A stretch of DNA of 64,000 nt from Longicatena caecimuris (GCF_004341945.1 NZ_SMBP01000007.1:62001-126000); one strand, 5' to 3'; shown: positions 1-8,752, counted from the first letter of the stretch. Made by a program: numbers and translations. Notes: generated by a model from the letters alone, not told the origin.

Positions 1-2
1 TC

Positions 3-1280
3 AGTGCTGTCAGTGTAGCTAATAAATATTTCTTTATTTATAACCTGGTAATCTTTGGGTTAAGCAATGGTGTAGGATTGTTTATCTCGCAATATCATGG
101 GGCATTGCAGAAAGAAAATGAAAATCGCACATTGCGTTTTGGCTTGCGTCTGTGCGTATATACGGCCATTATTTTTATGGTTATTTTACTTGTATTTCCT
201 TCCTTCATCATGTCGATGTTTGTGAAAAATGAGGTGTTGATCAGATTGGGCAATGTGTACAATGGCATTGTGGTATTCTCTTATCTTCCTTATGCATTAG
301 CACAGATGATGGGCGTTGGCTATCGTGTGATTGCCCAGCCGCGTATTCCTATGTATGCCGGTTGTCTATCCTTCCTTTTGAATATCGCCTTGAATTATGC
401 CTTGATTTTTGGACATTTTGGTTTTCCATCCCTTGGTGTAGTAGGAGCCGGTATTGCGACCTTATGTTCACGCATCGTAGAAGCACTTTTCTTATGTGCT
501 GTTGCTTTACGTAAAGAAAGTGAATTTTATTTGTTAACTGCCTATACTCGTTTTTCCTTAAGGGAGAAATACAAGATTGCCCAGCGGGCAATTCCACTTG
601 TTTGCAATGAATTTATTTGGTCATTAGGATTATCCTTTATCTTCATGAATTATTGTGCTGTAGATGAACGCTATATACCTGCCTTAACAGTAGTTGATAC
701 GATTGCTAGCATGATTTATGTAGCCTTTAGCGGCTGCAGTGCGGTGACGGGTGTCGTCATTGGCAATGATTTAGGGGCAGGCAAGCTAAAGCAGGCCAAA
801 TTGGATGCCAAAAAGATGATACGGATCGGTTTATCCATTTATATCGTTGGGTGTGCTTTGGTCTTATGCACCAGTCCGATAGCACCTTTTCTGTTTTCGT
901 TACAAGGAGAGAGTCGGCATATGGCGATGCAGCTTTTAATGATCAAGGCTTGTATTACTTGGACACAAGGCTATTCAGAAACCATTTATTATATTTTACG
1001 AGCCGGTGGAGATACACGTTCCGTCTTGTGTATTGATGGCTTATTTACTTGCTTTGGGCCCTTGCTCTTATCAACGCTGTGCGCACGTGTGCTGCATATC
1101 CCTATGCTATGGATGTTTGCAATCGTAGAAGGCAGCAGTATTTTTAAAATTTTTATTGCTACTTGGTTTTATCGAAAAGAAACGTGGTTAAAGAATTTAA
1201 CGGAAAGGAAGCATGACTTACATGAAACAAGAAATATTACAGAAAAGAAATCCACAAGTATGTATCAAAAATGTGAATGA
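3..1280 (+). CDS. MATE family efflux transporter (5' end cut by window edge)
   Basis: The reading frame is open from the first bases of the window, so the true start lies upstream; a TTG at 78 is internal and not a real start. The product has many hydrophobic segments. Its visible start, with SNGVGLFISQYHGA, matches the MATE family region after the first helices, where an SQ..GA motif is typical. MATE proteins are inner-membrane drug/cation antiporters driven by Na+ or H+ gradients. The hydrophilic last ~25 residues overlap the next gene by about 60 bases. The family assignment is good; the substrate cannot be told from sequence. Confidence 0.85.
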   Translation, partial: SAVSVANKYFFIYNLVIFGLSNGVGLFISQYHGALQKENENRTLRFGLRLCVYTAIIFMVILLVFPSFIMSMFVKNEVLIRLGNVYNGIVVFSYLPYALAQMMGVGYRVIAQPRIPMYAGCLSFLLNIALNYALIFGHFGFPSLGVVGAGIATLCSRIVEALFLCAVALRKESEFYLLTAYTRFSLREKYKIAQRAIPLVCNEFIWSLGLSFIFMNYCAVDERYIPALTVVDTIASMIYVAFSGCSAVTGVVIGNDLGAGKLKQAKLDAKKMIRIGLSIYIVGCALVLCTSPIAPFLFSLQGESRHMAMQLLMIKACITWTQGYSETIYYILRAGGDTRSVLCIDGLFTCFGPLLLSTLCARVLHIPMLWMFAIVEGSSIFKIFIATWFYRKETWLKNLTERKHDLHETRNITEKKSTSMYQKCE

Positions 1281-1884
1281 TGCAGCATTTTCACGCTATG
1301 GAAAGCTCATCCACTTGGATGTGGATGCTTTGTTACAAGAAGCAGAAAAACTGTATCCGATACCAACTAGCGGGAATGCGTATATTGCCGATATTGCGGC
1401 ATTACATCCTTTTGCTTGTGTAGCTGAAATCGCCCATCGTATTTTTGCTGAAATGGCAATTGAAGTAGGCATCTGTCATGGACATAATACGACCTTACTG
1501 GGGCTGGAATACCATATAGGATCTGAGGTGAATATGGCCATTACCGATTGTGTCTTAGCGTTAGGACGAAAGGAAGACTTTCAGGCACCTGGTATTGATA
1601 AGGAGGCATTGGAAGTATTTTATGTACCCAAAGGCAGTGTCATAGAGTTGTTTGAAGGTACTTTGCATTATTGCCCATTTTCGGCAGATCAAAAAGGGTT
1701 TTCCACAATTGTGATCCTCTTAGATAAAACAAATACACCGATTTCTTATCGAAAAGGAGAGCTTTTAACAAAGCGCAATAAATGGTTTATCGCACATGTG
1801 CAGAATCAAAAGAAGATTCAAGAGGGAAATGTTGGCGGATTGCTGGGAGAACCTTTACAGATATCGTTACTTCCTGTAGAATAA
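1213..1884 (+). CDS. DUF4867 family protein
   Basis: 223 residues, soluble, no signal peptide. The core GICHGHNTTLLGLEYHIGSE followed by N(M)AITDCVLALG and a later TLHYCPF / GFSTIVILL stretch matches the conserved blocks of DUF4867 as I know them, a cupin-like family of unknown function in Firmicutes. Conserved His and Glu residues could bind a metal; that is inference. The start may be ATG 1213 or ATG 1222: GGAAAGGAAG (1202-1211) is better spaced for 1222. It overlaps the end of the MATE gene, so the two are probably co-transcribed. No catalytic activity can be assigned. Confidence 0.75.
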   Translation: MTYMKQEILQKRNPQVCIKNVNDAAFSRYGKLIHLDVDALLQEAEKLYPIPTSGNAYIADIAALHPFACVAEIAHRIFAEMAIEVGICHGHNTTLLGLEYHIGSEVNMAITDCVLALGRKEDFQAPGIDKEALEVFYVPKGSVIELFEGTLHYCPFSADQKGFSTIVILLDKTNTPISYRKGELLTKRNKWFIAHVQNQKKIQEGNVGGLLGEPLQISLLPVE

Positions 1885-2221
1885 AGGAGAAGATATAGGA
1901 AAGAGAGATGAAATCATGCGTGTCCAGATGGACAAAAGACGAAAACATACGACGAAACAAAATATGAAACCCGGACCTTTTGTAAAATAATTCAAAAAAG
2001 GATAAGGGCAGAGAATACATGTGTGTTTTTGTAATGCGTGAATACAATCATAAGCCGTCTAAGGATGATATTTGCTAATGTATATTCATAAAAATTCAAG
2101 AAGAAGTCTGAAAGCTATTACGATACACGCAATTAGTTTTTAGATTTTTTCTTGTTTCAATATAAGAAAAAACGATTCTTGTACCTTATCCGTGTTTTTC
2201 ATTTACGAAAAAGGCGGGTTG
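1885..2221. other. Intergenic gap, possible tiny basic ORF at 1916-1990
   Basis: No convincing gene. A 24-codon ORF (1916-1990, + strand) encodes a Lys/Arg-rich peptide ending in GPFVK and lies behind GGAAAGAGAG, but it may be chance. A 9-bp A/T-rich inverted repeat (2145-2153 with 2164-2172) is present. No clear promoter for the downstream transporter was found. Confidence 0.3.
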
Positions 2222-3127
2222 ATGATAATGAATAAAAAAATGAAAACAGAGAAACAAATGATGAAACTGCCTGTTTATGCAGGTATCTTATTTTCGGTAT
2301 TAGAAATCATGATGGCATTGTATGCCAATTCACAGGCAGTGTTGATGGATAGTATTTATGATTTTGCAGAGGCGATTGTCCTTGGCTTAATTATCTTTTT
2401 AATTCCTTTATTTTATAAACCGGTCAGTGAACGGAAACCATTTGGCTATGCTCAAGTCGAAAGCTTACTGATTCTTGGGAAAGGTTTACTGTTGATTGCT
2501 GTTACAATTGGATTGATCTTAGCGAATGTGCAAATGCTATTACATGGTGGAAACACGATTGATCAGCAATTGATTGGATATTTCGAATTTGGATTGGCAA
2601 TGATCAGTGCCATTGTGTTATGGCTTTTAACACGTATGCATAAACAAGTGCAGGCACCTTTAGTAGAAGCCGAAATCCTTGGCTGGAAATTGGATGTTTT
2701 TAGCAGTATTGGTGTCGGATTGGCTTTTTTCCTTGGCTCCTTATTGGACAACTCACCACTTTACTGGCTTTCCCCTTATATAGATCAGATCATTGCCATT
2801 ATTATTGCGCTGATCATGTTACCGCAGCCTTTCCATCTGATTCAAGAATCATTAAAGAATCTTGTTTTATTTGCTCCGGAAGAAGAGGTTATGGAAGAAA
2901 TTAAACAGTGTGCTCAAGAGTTGTTTGATGATTATGCATATGAAATTACATTTTATGATGTTATTCAGACAGGACGTAAATTGTGGATTGAAATTTATAT
3001 TCGCTCGCATTCCAATATGTTGAATGTGGCGCAATTGGAACAGCTAAAGCTACGCATCGAAAAGGGGTTGCATGATCGCTATGAAGGGGTAGATGTACAA
3101 ATATCTCCGGATTTGATCATAAAATAA
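2222..3127 (+). CDS. Cation diffusion facilitator (CDF) family transporter
   Basis: About 300 residues: a hydrophobic N-terminal domain of roughly six membrane helices, then a cytoplasmic C-terminal domain of about 90 residues ending in VQISPDLI. This is the CDF layout, divalent metal/H+ antiport at the cell membrane. The helix-2 metal motif DSIYD is present. At the matching helix-5 site the sequence is GWKLD, so the Asp is kept but the usual His/Asp four residues earlier is Gly. Metal specificity is therefore unclear. ATG 2222 and 2228 both follow AAGGCGGG; an in-frame GTG at 2192 has no binding site. Convergent with the hydrogenase gene. Confidence 0.8.
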   Translation: MIMNKKMKTEKQMMKLPVYAGILFSVLEIMMALYANSQAVLMDSIYDFAEAIVLGLIIFLIPLFYKPVSERKPFGYAQVESLLILGKGLLLIAVTIGLILANVQMLLHGGNTIDQQLIGYFEFGLAMISAIVLWLLTRMHKQVQAPLVEAEILGWKLDVFSSIGVGLAFFLGSLLDNSPLYWLSPYIDQIIAIIIALIMLPQPFHLIQESLKNLVLFAPEEEVMEEIKQCAQELFDDYAYEITFYDVIQTGRKLWIEIYIRSHSNMLNVAQLEQLKLRIEKGLHDRYEGVDVQISPDLIIK

Positions 3128-3212
3128 AACGCATTAACGATAGTCATATGGAATACAAGTGATCGATTTACGCGGTTAGATACAGTTAAGAGGATATGAT
3201 GTAAATAAAGAA

Positions 3213-3264
3213 AATACGATTTTCTTAGGATAGTGCTATAACGCCTATCGAAAATCGTATTTAT
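3213..3264. terminator. Bidirectional terminator-like hairpin
   Basis: Arms AATACGATTTTC (3213-3224) and GAAAATCGTATT (3250-3261) pair perfectly, with an inner GATAG/CTATC extension. T-rich sequence follows on both strands. It lies between two convergent genes. Confidence 0.65.
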
Positions 3265-3341
3265 TTTTATTTGGTAATGTTATCTATGGGTTCATGTACT
3301 CTTATATGTGATCTACACGCATATGTCGTTACCTTATAAAT

Positions 3342-3371
3342 AAAGAGGTGTTTCTTATTCTTCACCTCTTT
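3342..3371 (-). terminator. Terminator of the hydrogenase gene
   Basis: AAAGAGGTG (3342-3350) pairs with CACCTCTTT (3363-3371). It lies about 40 bases past the stop codon on the minus strand and is followed there by a U-rich stretch. Confidence 0.55.
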
Positions 3372-3408
3372 GTTCCATAAGGTTGTATATGCAAATGTTC
3401 TTATCACA

Positions 3409-4923
3409 TTATTCTTTTGTGATCAATGCTAAGTTCTCTAAATACTCACTTTCAAAAGCGAGCTTCTTTTCAGCTTCATTCGTATATTTCTTTACCAATG
3501 CGCTGGATTTCATTACAGGCTGTAAAGTTCCCGCACCAGCAACACAACCGCCGGGACATGCCATTCCTTCTAACAGGTAGCCATTGCGTTTACCGGCTTT
3601 TGCCATCATGAGCATCGTTTTACAATTCTTTAAACCTTCAGCCGAATCAATCAATACTTCTTTATCCGGATGTTCTTTTTGAATACATTGTTTCACCGCA
3701 TTGGCAACACCGCCGCTAACGGCAAAGCCACGTCCATTCGCAGTTCCTTCGGCAAATGGCTCATCTACCATGGCTTGTTCTAAAACAATGCCTTTGGCTT
3801 CAAACATACCCATGACTTCTTCAAAGGTTAAGACAAAATCGATATCACTGCGTACACTTTTGCGACTGGCTTCTAGTTTCTTGGCAGCACAAGGGCCGAT
3901 GAAAACGACTTTTGCATCCGGTTTTTGCTTTTTAATCAAACGACCGGTTAAGACCATCGGCGTTAAGGCCATAGAAATATAAGGCTTAAAATCAGGGAAA
4001 AGCTTTTTCGCCATGACTGACCAGGCAGGGCAACAGGATGTTGCCATAAATGGCTGTTGTTCAGGCACTTTGTTTAAGAAGTCTTCAGCCTCTTCAACCG
4101 TACATAAATCGGCGCCGATGGCTACTTCTACAACATCCGCAAAACCCAACGCTTTTAAGGCCCCTTTTACTTTTTCAGGTGTCACGCTTGCCCCAAATTG
4201 TCCAACAAAGGCCGGGGCAATTGCCGCAATAACCTCTTTTCCGCTTTTCATCGCATGAATCGTCTGAAAGATCTGTCCTTTATCAACAATCGCGCCAAAT
4301 GGGCAATTGACTAAACACATACCGCAAGAAACACATTTCTCATGATCAATTTCAGCTCTTCCGAATTCATCACTTTTTATGGCATCCATGCCACAACTTC
4401 TGGCACAAGGACGTTCCAACTTGTTAATAGCACCATAAGGACATACATCCATACAGCGGCCGCATTTGATACATTTATCCTGATCAATGACAGATTTACC
4501 ATTAATAATACTGATGGCATCTTTCGGACAAACTTCTTTACAAGGATGTGCTAAACACCCTTGACAGGTATCCGTGACAACAATCTGCTTTTCCGGGCAG
4601 GCATTGCAGGCAAATTTAATGATGTTGATCAAAGGATCATCATAATATTTCTCAGCGATCGCACTTTCTTCAATACCATCGCTTAAGGGTGCATGCTCAT
4701 CCATTTTACGTAATGGCAACCCAATTCCTAAGCGCAGACGTTCCCCAACAATGGCACGTTCTAAAAAGATACTTTCTCGATACTTTGCTTGTTCTCCTGG
4801 TAAGATCTTAAAAGGAAGCTTTTCAATTTCAGTGGCATAATCTCCACCTTCATATGCCAATCGGGCAATTTCAGTGAAGACCTTTCTTCGTATATCCGTT
4901 ACCGAATTATAAATACCTCTCAT
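3409..4923 (-). CDS. [FeFe] hydrogenase, group-B-like
   Basis: 504 residues, cytoplasmic. The N-terminal ~110 residues are a family-specific domain; then come ferredoxin-type cysteine clusters (CNACPEKQ, CQGCLAHPCKEVCP, CIKCGRCMDVCP, CVSCGMCLVNCP) and the H-cluster domain. The three H-cluster loops read TSCCPAW, GPCAAKK and EGMACPGGC. TSCCPAW rather than TSCCPGW is the mark of group B enzymes. The family reduces protons or oxidises H2 with ferredoxin as partner; group B physiology is poorly known. It stands alone, with no HydEFG maturases or partner subunits beside it. The start has AGGTGA upstream and a promoter candidate directly before it. Confidence 0.9.
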   Translation of the reverse strand: MRGIYNSVTDIRRKVFTEIARLAYEGGDYATEIEKLPFKILPGEQAKYRESIFLERAIVGERLRLGIGLPLRKMDEHAPLSDGIEESAIAEKYYDDPLINIIKFACNACPEKQIVVTDTCQGCLAHPCKEVCPKDAISIINGKSVIDQDKCIKCGRCMDVCPYGAINKLERPCARSCGMDAIKSDEFGRAEIDHEKCVSCGMCLVNCPFGAIVDKGQIFQTIHAMKSGKEVIAAIAPAFVGQFGASVTPEKVKGALKALGFADVVEVAIGADLCTVEEAEDFLNKVPEQQPFMATSCCPAWSVMAKKLFPDFKPYISMALTPMVLTGRLIKKQKPDAKVVFIGPCAAKKLEASRKSVRSDIDFVLTFEEVMGMFEAKGIVLEQAMVDEPFAEGTANGRGFAVSGGVANAVKQCIQKEHPDKEVLIDSAEGLKNCKTMLMMAKAGKRNGYLLEGMACPGGCVAGAGTLQPVMKSSALVKKYTNEAEKKLAFESEYLENLALITKE

Positions 4924-4942
4924 TATGTATCACCTCGTCTCC

Positions 4943-4971
4943 ATTATACTGTATTTACCAGTATTTGTAAG
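4943..4971 (-). promoter_or_regulatory. Promoter candidate for the hydrogenase
   Basis: On the minus strand CTTACA, 17 bases, TATAAT. The predicted start site is only about 13 bases before the ATG, giving a very short leader that begins at the ribosome binding site. Confidence 0.45.
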
Positions 4972-4999
4972 TAGAATTTCAGAATTTCAACCCTTTTAC

Positions 5000-5028
5000 T
5001 TGTCGTTATGCAGGAATTGCATTATCAT
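5000..5028 (+). promoter_or_regulatory. Promoter candidate for the aldehyde dehydrogenase operon
   Basis: TTGTCG, 17 bases, TATCAT. The -10 lies inside the palindrome TTATCATGATAA (5022-5033). The leader would be about 100 bases. Confidence 0.35.
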
Positions 5029-5134
5029 GATAAGGATGAAATAAAAGAAAGATAGAAATCATTAAACGAAAAATGTAAATCAACATCGTAACGTAATACA
5101 AGGCTTATGGAAAAAGCTTGAGAAAGGAAACCCT

Positions 5135-6505
5135 ATGGAAATCAAAGAACTAGTACAGCGGCAAAGAGCATATTATCAAAAAGGAAATACGCGCTCTTTG
5201 ATAAAACGTAAACAGGCATTACAGCGGCTGCAGGCATGTATCAAAAGAAATGAAACGGCTATTCATGAAGCTTTGTATGAAGATTTGCATAAGGCAACAA
5301 TGGAATCTTATATGAGTGAAACCGGAATGGTGCTGGCAGAATTACGCATGCAACTGCGACATTTTGAACAATGGGCAAAACCTAAAAAAGTGCGTACACC
5401 TCTTGCCCAATTTCCCGCTAAAAGCTTTCAATCTGCAGAACCTTATGGAGTAGTGTTGATCATGGCACCTTGGAATTATCCTTTTCAATTATGTATGGAA
5501 CCATTGATTGGGGCATTGGCTGCTGGTAATACGGTGATCTTAAAGCCCAGTGCATATGCCAAAGCGTGTAGTGCAGTCTTGGCGAAGATCCTAAGGGAAT
5601 GCTTTGAAGAGGAGTATGTTGCCGTTGTAGAAGGTGGCCGCAAGGAAAATAATGAACTATTGGAACAACGGTTTGATTACATCTTTTTTACCGGCGGAGT
5701 AACGGTTGGTAAAATGGTGATGGAGAAAGCTAGTCGATATCTTACACCAATCACATTAGAATTAGGAGGGAAAAGTCCTTGTATCGTTGATGAAAGTGCA
5801 GATTTACGCATCGCTGCACGTCGTATTGCCTTTGGCAAATTTCTTAATGCCGGGCAAACCTGTGTAGCCGTTGATCATGTGTTTGTACATTCTTCGATAC
5901 GTCAAGCTTTTCTTGCCTATTTGCAACAGGAATTGCAATCTTTCTTCGGTGAGGATGTATTAGCCAATCCCCATTATCCAGCAATTATCAATAAAAAACA
6001 TTTTACGCGTCTACGCCAGCTTATGCAGAGTGGTGATATATGTATTGGTGGGCAGTTGCGGGAAGAAACCTTACAGATTGCACCGACTGTGTTAGAAAAT
6101 GTTTCCTTGACTTCTGCTATCATGCAGGAAGAAATTTTTGGACCGCTTTTGCCAATTTTACCTTATGATGATCTTGATGAGGTCATAACGTTCATACAAG
6201 CACAAGAACGTCCGCTGGCTTTGTATTTATTCACGAGCAGAAAAGCAGTAGAACAGCGCATTTTGCATACGTTGAGCTTTGGCGGCGGTTGTATCAATGA
6301 TACCATTATTCATCTGGCAACCAGTCAGATGGGCTTTGGCGGTGTAGGACAAAGTGGGATGGGGAGTTATCATGGATATGAATCCTTTAAAACATTTTCT
6401 CATTTCCGCAGTATCGTAAAAAAGGCGACATGGTTAGATCTTCCTATGCGCTATCACCCATATACGAAAACGAAAGAAACGATCGTGAGGATGTTTTTAC
6501 GATGA
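5135..6505 (+). CDS. NAD(P)-dependent aldehyde dehydrogenase (class 3-like)
   Basis: 456 residues, the normal length for short class-3 aldehyde dehydrogenases. Key elements are MAPWNYPFQL near residue 110, FFTGGVTVG (cofactor loop), the general-base Glu in LELGGKSP, and the catalytic Cys in NAGQTCVA. The family oxidises aldehydes to acids in the cytoplasm, usually acting on medium- or long-chain or aromatic substrates; the actual substrate here is unknown. ATG follows AAAGGAAA. Its stop overlaps the start of the next gene (ATGA), so the two form an operon although no functional link is obvious. Confidence 0.9.
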   Translation: MEIKELVQRQRAYYQKGNTRSLIKRKQALQRLQACIKRNETAIHEALYEDLHKATMESYMSETGMVLAELRMQLRHFEQWAKPKKVRTPLAQFPAKSFQSAEPYGVVLIMAPWNYPFQLCMEPLIGALAAGNTVILKPSAYAKACSAVLAKILRECFEEEYVAVVEGGRKENNELLEQRFDYIFFTGGVTVGKMVMEKASRYLTPITLELGGKSPCIVDESADLRIAARRIAFGKFLNAGQTCVAVDHVFVHSSIRQAFLAYLQQELQSFFGEDVLANPHYPAIINKKHFTRLRQLMQSGDICIGGQLREETLQIAPTVLENVSLTSAIMQEEIFGPLLPILPYDDLDEVITFIQAQERPLALYLFTSRKAVEQRILHTLSFGGGCINDTIIHLATSQMGFGGVGQSGMGSYHGYESFKTFSHFRSIVKKATWLDLPMRYHPYTKTKETIVRMFLR

Positions 6506-7290
6506 AAATGAGAAGAAAAACCATGCTAGTCGTGATGACCCTTTTGCTTGCTTATGGTTTGCAGGTTGTGTATGTAAAAAGCTTGCCAAGTGAACAAATC
6601 ACTATTTTAGGCTATCATCACATTGTCGAGGATAAGGATAAAGAAGCGTATTTTAAAGGAAATATGTGGGTGAATTCATTGTCTTCCTTTGAAGCACAGA
6701 TGAAGTTGTTAAAGGAAAAGGGATATCATAGTGTTAGTTTACAGGATGTTTATGAATGGCGTATGGGACGAAAAGAGTTAGATGAAAAAAGCGTTGTCAT
6801 CACTTTTGATGATGGATTTTATTCCTCGATTAAATATGCACAGCCAATTTTAGAAAAATATGGATTTCAAGGAAGTGTTTTTGTGATTGGCTCACAAATT
6901 GAGGCGAATCGCAGCGAATATAAACCCAATAAACGTCAGCATGCAACCTTAGCAGATATGCAACATACAAAAAAGTTGTCTTTTTATGCGCATTCCTTTG
7001 ATCTTCATCATAAGGATGGAGGCTTTCGTGTTCATCAATTGACGAAAGAAGCATTGCAAATAGATACGCAAAAAGAAGCATCGCTTGTATCAACAGAATT
7101 TTATGCTTATCCATATGGAAAATATAATCCTTTGATACAGGAGGTATTAAAACAACATGGTACGAAGTTGGCATTTGGATTTAACGAAAATAGAAAAGCC
7201 AGCAGACAGGATGATCCTTATGCATTACCAAGATTTAATGTGAATGCATATACGAAGCTGGATGTGTTTTATCAGATGGTTTCACAATAA
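6502..7290 (+). CDS. Polysaccharide deacetylase (NodB domain), exported
   Basis: 262 residues from ATG 6502; the frame extends further up but that ATG overlaps the previous stop as ATGA behind GTGAGG. The start has a basic stretch and hydrophobic segment (signal peptide or anchor). The NodB domain shows ITFDDG (catalytic/metal Asp pair), the metal motif HSFDLH, and YAYPYGKYN. Such enzymes remove acetyl groups from peptidoglycan or other cell-surface glycans, outside the membrane. A terminator follows, so the operon ends here. Confidence 0.88.
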   Translation: MKMRRKTMLVVMTLLLAYGLQVVYVKSLPSEQITILGYHHIVEDKDKEAYFKGNMWVNSLSSFEAQMKLLKEKGYHSVSLQDVYEWRMGRKELDEKSVVITFDDGFYSSIKYAQPILEKYGFQGSVFVIGSQIEANRSEYKPNKRQHATLADMQHTKKLSFYAHSFDLHHKDGGFRVHQLTKEALQIDTQKEASLVSTEFYAYPYGKYNPLIQEVLKQHGTKLAFGFNENRKASRQDDPYALPRFNVNAYTKLDVFYQMVSQ

Positions 7291-7314
7291 GCAAAGAGAA
7301 TACGTTATCGTGGG

Positions 7315-7352
7315 AAAGTTGATGTCTTTATTAAGAAAACATCAACTTTTTC
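7315..7352 (+). terminator. Rho-independent terminator
   Basis: AAAGTTGATGT (7315-7325) pairs with ACATCAACTTT (7339-7349), followed by T residues. It ends the deacetylase operon. Confidence 0.8.
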
Positions 7353-7450
7353 CTATTCAGTTGAATGATATGCCTAGAAGCCCATGAGGGTGAATGCATA
7401 TAGTGGATTGAGATGAAGGAAATCTCAGTGAAAAAGGAGGAACTAACTAT

Positions 7451-7918
7451 ATGTATCATGCAAACTGCAACAACTCCTGCAGCTGTAACAATTCATCGAA
7501 CTGTAACCGCAATGGAGAAAGAATCATGGTAAATCAGTCAAATTGCAGCAATCATAATGTTCAAGAACGTTCTCGCTGCTCATGTGCAAACACGTATCGC
7601 CCAGGCTCTGGCTGTGGTAATTCGGGCAATCACAGCTGCGGCTGTCATAACAATTGTAACTGTGGCTGTCAGCGACCTTGTCCGCCACGTCCATGCCCAC
7701 CAAGACCATGCCCACCACGCCCATGTCCACCTAGACCTTGTCCACCACGTCCATGCCCTCCACGTCCAAGTTGTGAAGACCGCTGCCGTGCACAATATCG
7801 CCAGTGTATGAGAAACTGTCGTATGCGTGAAGATGAGCAAGATTTTGAACGTGGCTATGAAGAAGGCCAGTATGATACAGACATGATGAATGAAGATCGT
7901 TGGGAGTACGAAGACTAA
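7451..7918 (+). CDS. Cysteine-rich protein with six RPCPP repeats
   Basis: 155 residues with 23 cysteines (about 15%). I do not recognise a named family. Residues 1-74 are rich in Asn, Ser, Gly and Cys with C.C and CNC pairs. Residues 75-104 are six perfect RPCPP repeats. Residues 108-123 hold CEDRC and CMRNC, and the tail is very acidic with Tyr and Trp. There is no signal peptide or membrane helix. A strong AAAAAGGAGG lies 10 bases before the ATG, and a terminator sits on each side, so it is a single-gene unit. It could be a spore-coat-like structural protein or a metal-binding protein; neither is shown by sequence. The synonymous codon changes among the repeats support real coding. Confidence 0.8.
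   Translation: MYHANCNNSCSCNNSSNCNRNGERIMVNQSNCSNHNVQERSRCSCANTYRPGSGCGNSGNHSCGCHNNCNCGCQRPCPPRPCPPRPCPPRPCPPRPCPPRPCPPRPSCEDRCRAQYRQCMRNCRMREDEQDFERGYEEGQYDTDMMNEDRWEYED
7673..7762 (+). repeat. Six tandem 15-bp units encoding RPCPP
   Basis: Six in-frame units of 15 bases, each coding Arg-Pro-Cys-Pro-Pro. They differ mostly at third codon positions, which means selection on the peptide after expansion. Copy number is likely to vary between strains (inference). Confidence 0.9.
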
Positions 7919-7960
7919 TCCATCCTATTGGCAATCCATCCAATTATCTTTTTGATGAGG

Positions 7961-7985
7961 ACCTTTCTTAAAGAAAGGTTCTTTT
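7961..7985 (+). terminator. Rho-independent terminator
   Basis: ACCTTTC (7961-7967) and GAAAGGT (7973-7979) pair around a 5-base loop, then TCTTTTCT. It ends the Cys-rich gene. Confidence 0.65.
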
Positions 7986-8011
7986 CTCCTGTGGATTCAG
8001 CGTAATAACTT

Positions 8012-8040
8012 TTGCAAAAATACATAAGATAGTATATAAT
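8012..8040 (+). promoter_or_regulatory. Promoter of the HAD phosphatase gene
   Basis: TTGCAA, 17 bases, TATAAT; followed 15 bases later by AGGAGGTG and the ATG. Confidence 0.7.
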
Positions 8041-8069
8041 GATGAAAATTATACAGGAGGTGGATACAA

Positions 8070-8711
8070 ATGCTGCATATGAAACATATTATTTGGGATT
8101 GGAATGGTACCTTATTGGATGATCTAGATGTCAGCATGGATGCATTAAACAGCATCTTAACGAAAGAACAATTGCCGCTTGTCCTGGATAAAGATGAATA
8201 TCGTAAATACTTTCAGTTTCCTGTCATTGAATATTATAAAAAAGTTGGTTTCGACTTTGCCAAAACACCATTTCCCATCTTGGCACAACAATATATGGCA
8301 TATTATCAGCCTCATTCTTTACAATGTTCCTTGCATACTGGGGTAGAAGAAACCTTGGAAAAAGCAGAACAAAAGGGTTATCGCCAATACTTGTTGAGCG
8401 CCAGTGATCTGCAGTTTCTAAAACAACAGCTTGCTGTTTATGACATTTCTAATTATTTTCAGGATATTCAAGGCTTAGATAACATTCATGCTCATTCCAA
8501 AGCAGAATTGGCGAAAGCCTTTGTAAAAGAACGCCAGTTAAATCCAAATGAAGTTGTATTTGTCGGTGACAGTGTACATGACAGTGAAGTGGCAAAATAT
8601 GCAGGATGTCATTGTATCTTGATAGCGAATGGACATGAACACAGAGATAAGCTTACAAAGACAGGCCGACGTGTGGTTGGCAATATAAAGGATTTTGCTC
8701 AGTTATTATAG
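8070..8711 (+). CDS. HAD superfamily hydrolase, Gph-like phosphatase
   Basis: 213 residues, cytoplasmic. HAD motif I is DWNGT in IIWDWNGTLLDD (nucleophile Asp), motif II is LLSASD, and the Mg2+-binding motif IV is VGDSVHDSEVAK. A helical cap lies between motifs I and II, as in phosphoglycolate phosphatase-like enzymes. These hydrolyse small phosphorylated metabolites; the true substrate is not predictable. ATG 8070 follows AGGAGGTG. It is a single-gene unit with its own promoter and a bidirectional terminator shared with the convergent YdcF-like gene. Confidence 0.85.
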   Translation: MLHMKHIIWDWNGTLLDDLDVSMDALNSILTKEQLPLVLDKDEYRKYFQFPVIEYYKKVGFDFAKTPFPILAQQYMAYYQPHSLQCSLHTGVEETLEKAEQKGYRQYLLSASDLQFLKQQLAVYDISNYFQDIQGLDNIHAHSKAELAKAFVKERQLNPNEVVFVGDSVHDSEVAKYAGCHCILIANGHEHRDKLTKTGRRVVGNIKDFAQLL

Positions 8712-8715
8712 GATC

Positions 8716-8743
8716 AAAAAGGAAAGCGCTCGCTTTCCTTTTT
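8716..8743. terminator. Bidirectional terminator
   Basis: AAAAAGGAAAGCG (8716-8728) and CGCTTTCCTTTTT (8731-8743) form an almost continuous palindrome between two convergent genes. Confidence 0.8.
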
Positions 8744-8752
8744 ATGACGATG

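Noticed and set aside
6830..7174. 114-codon minus-strand ORF within the deacetylase gene
   Set aside because: It has no RBS and lies opposite conserved NodB motifs.
7580..7840. Antisense Trp-rich ORF across the RPCPP repeat
   Set aside because: It is only the mirror of the repeat codons; no RBS, and the sense frame shows silent variation.
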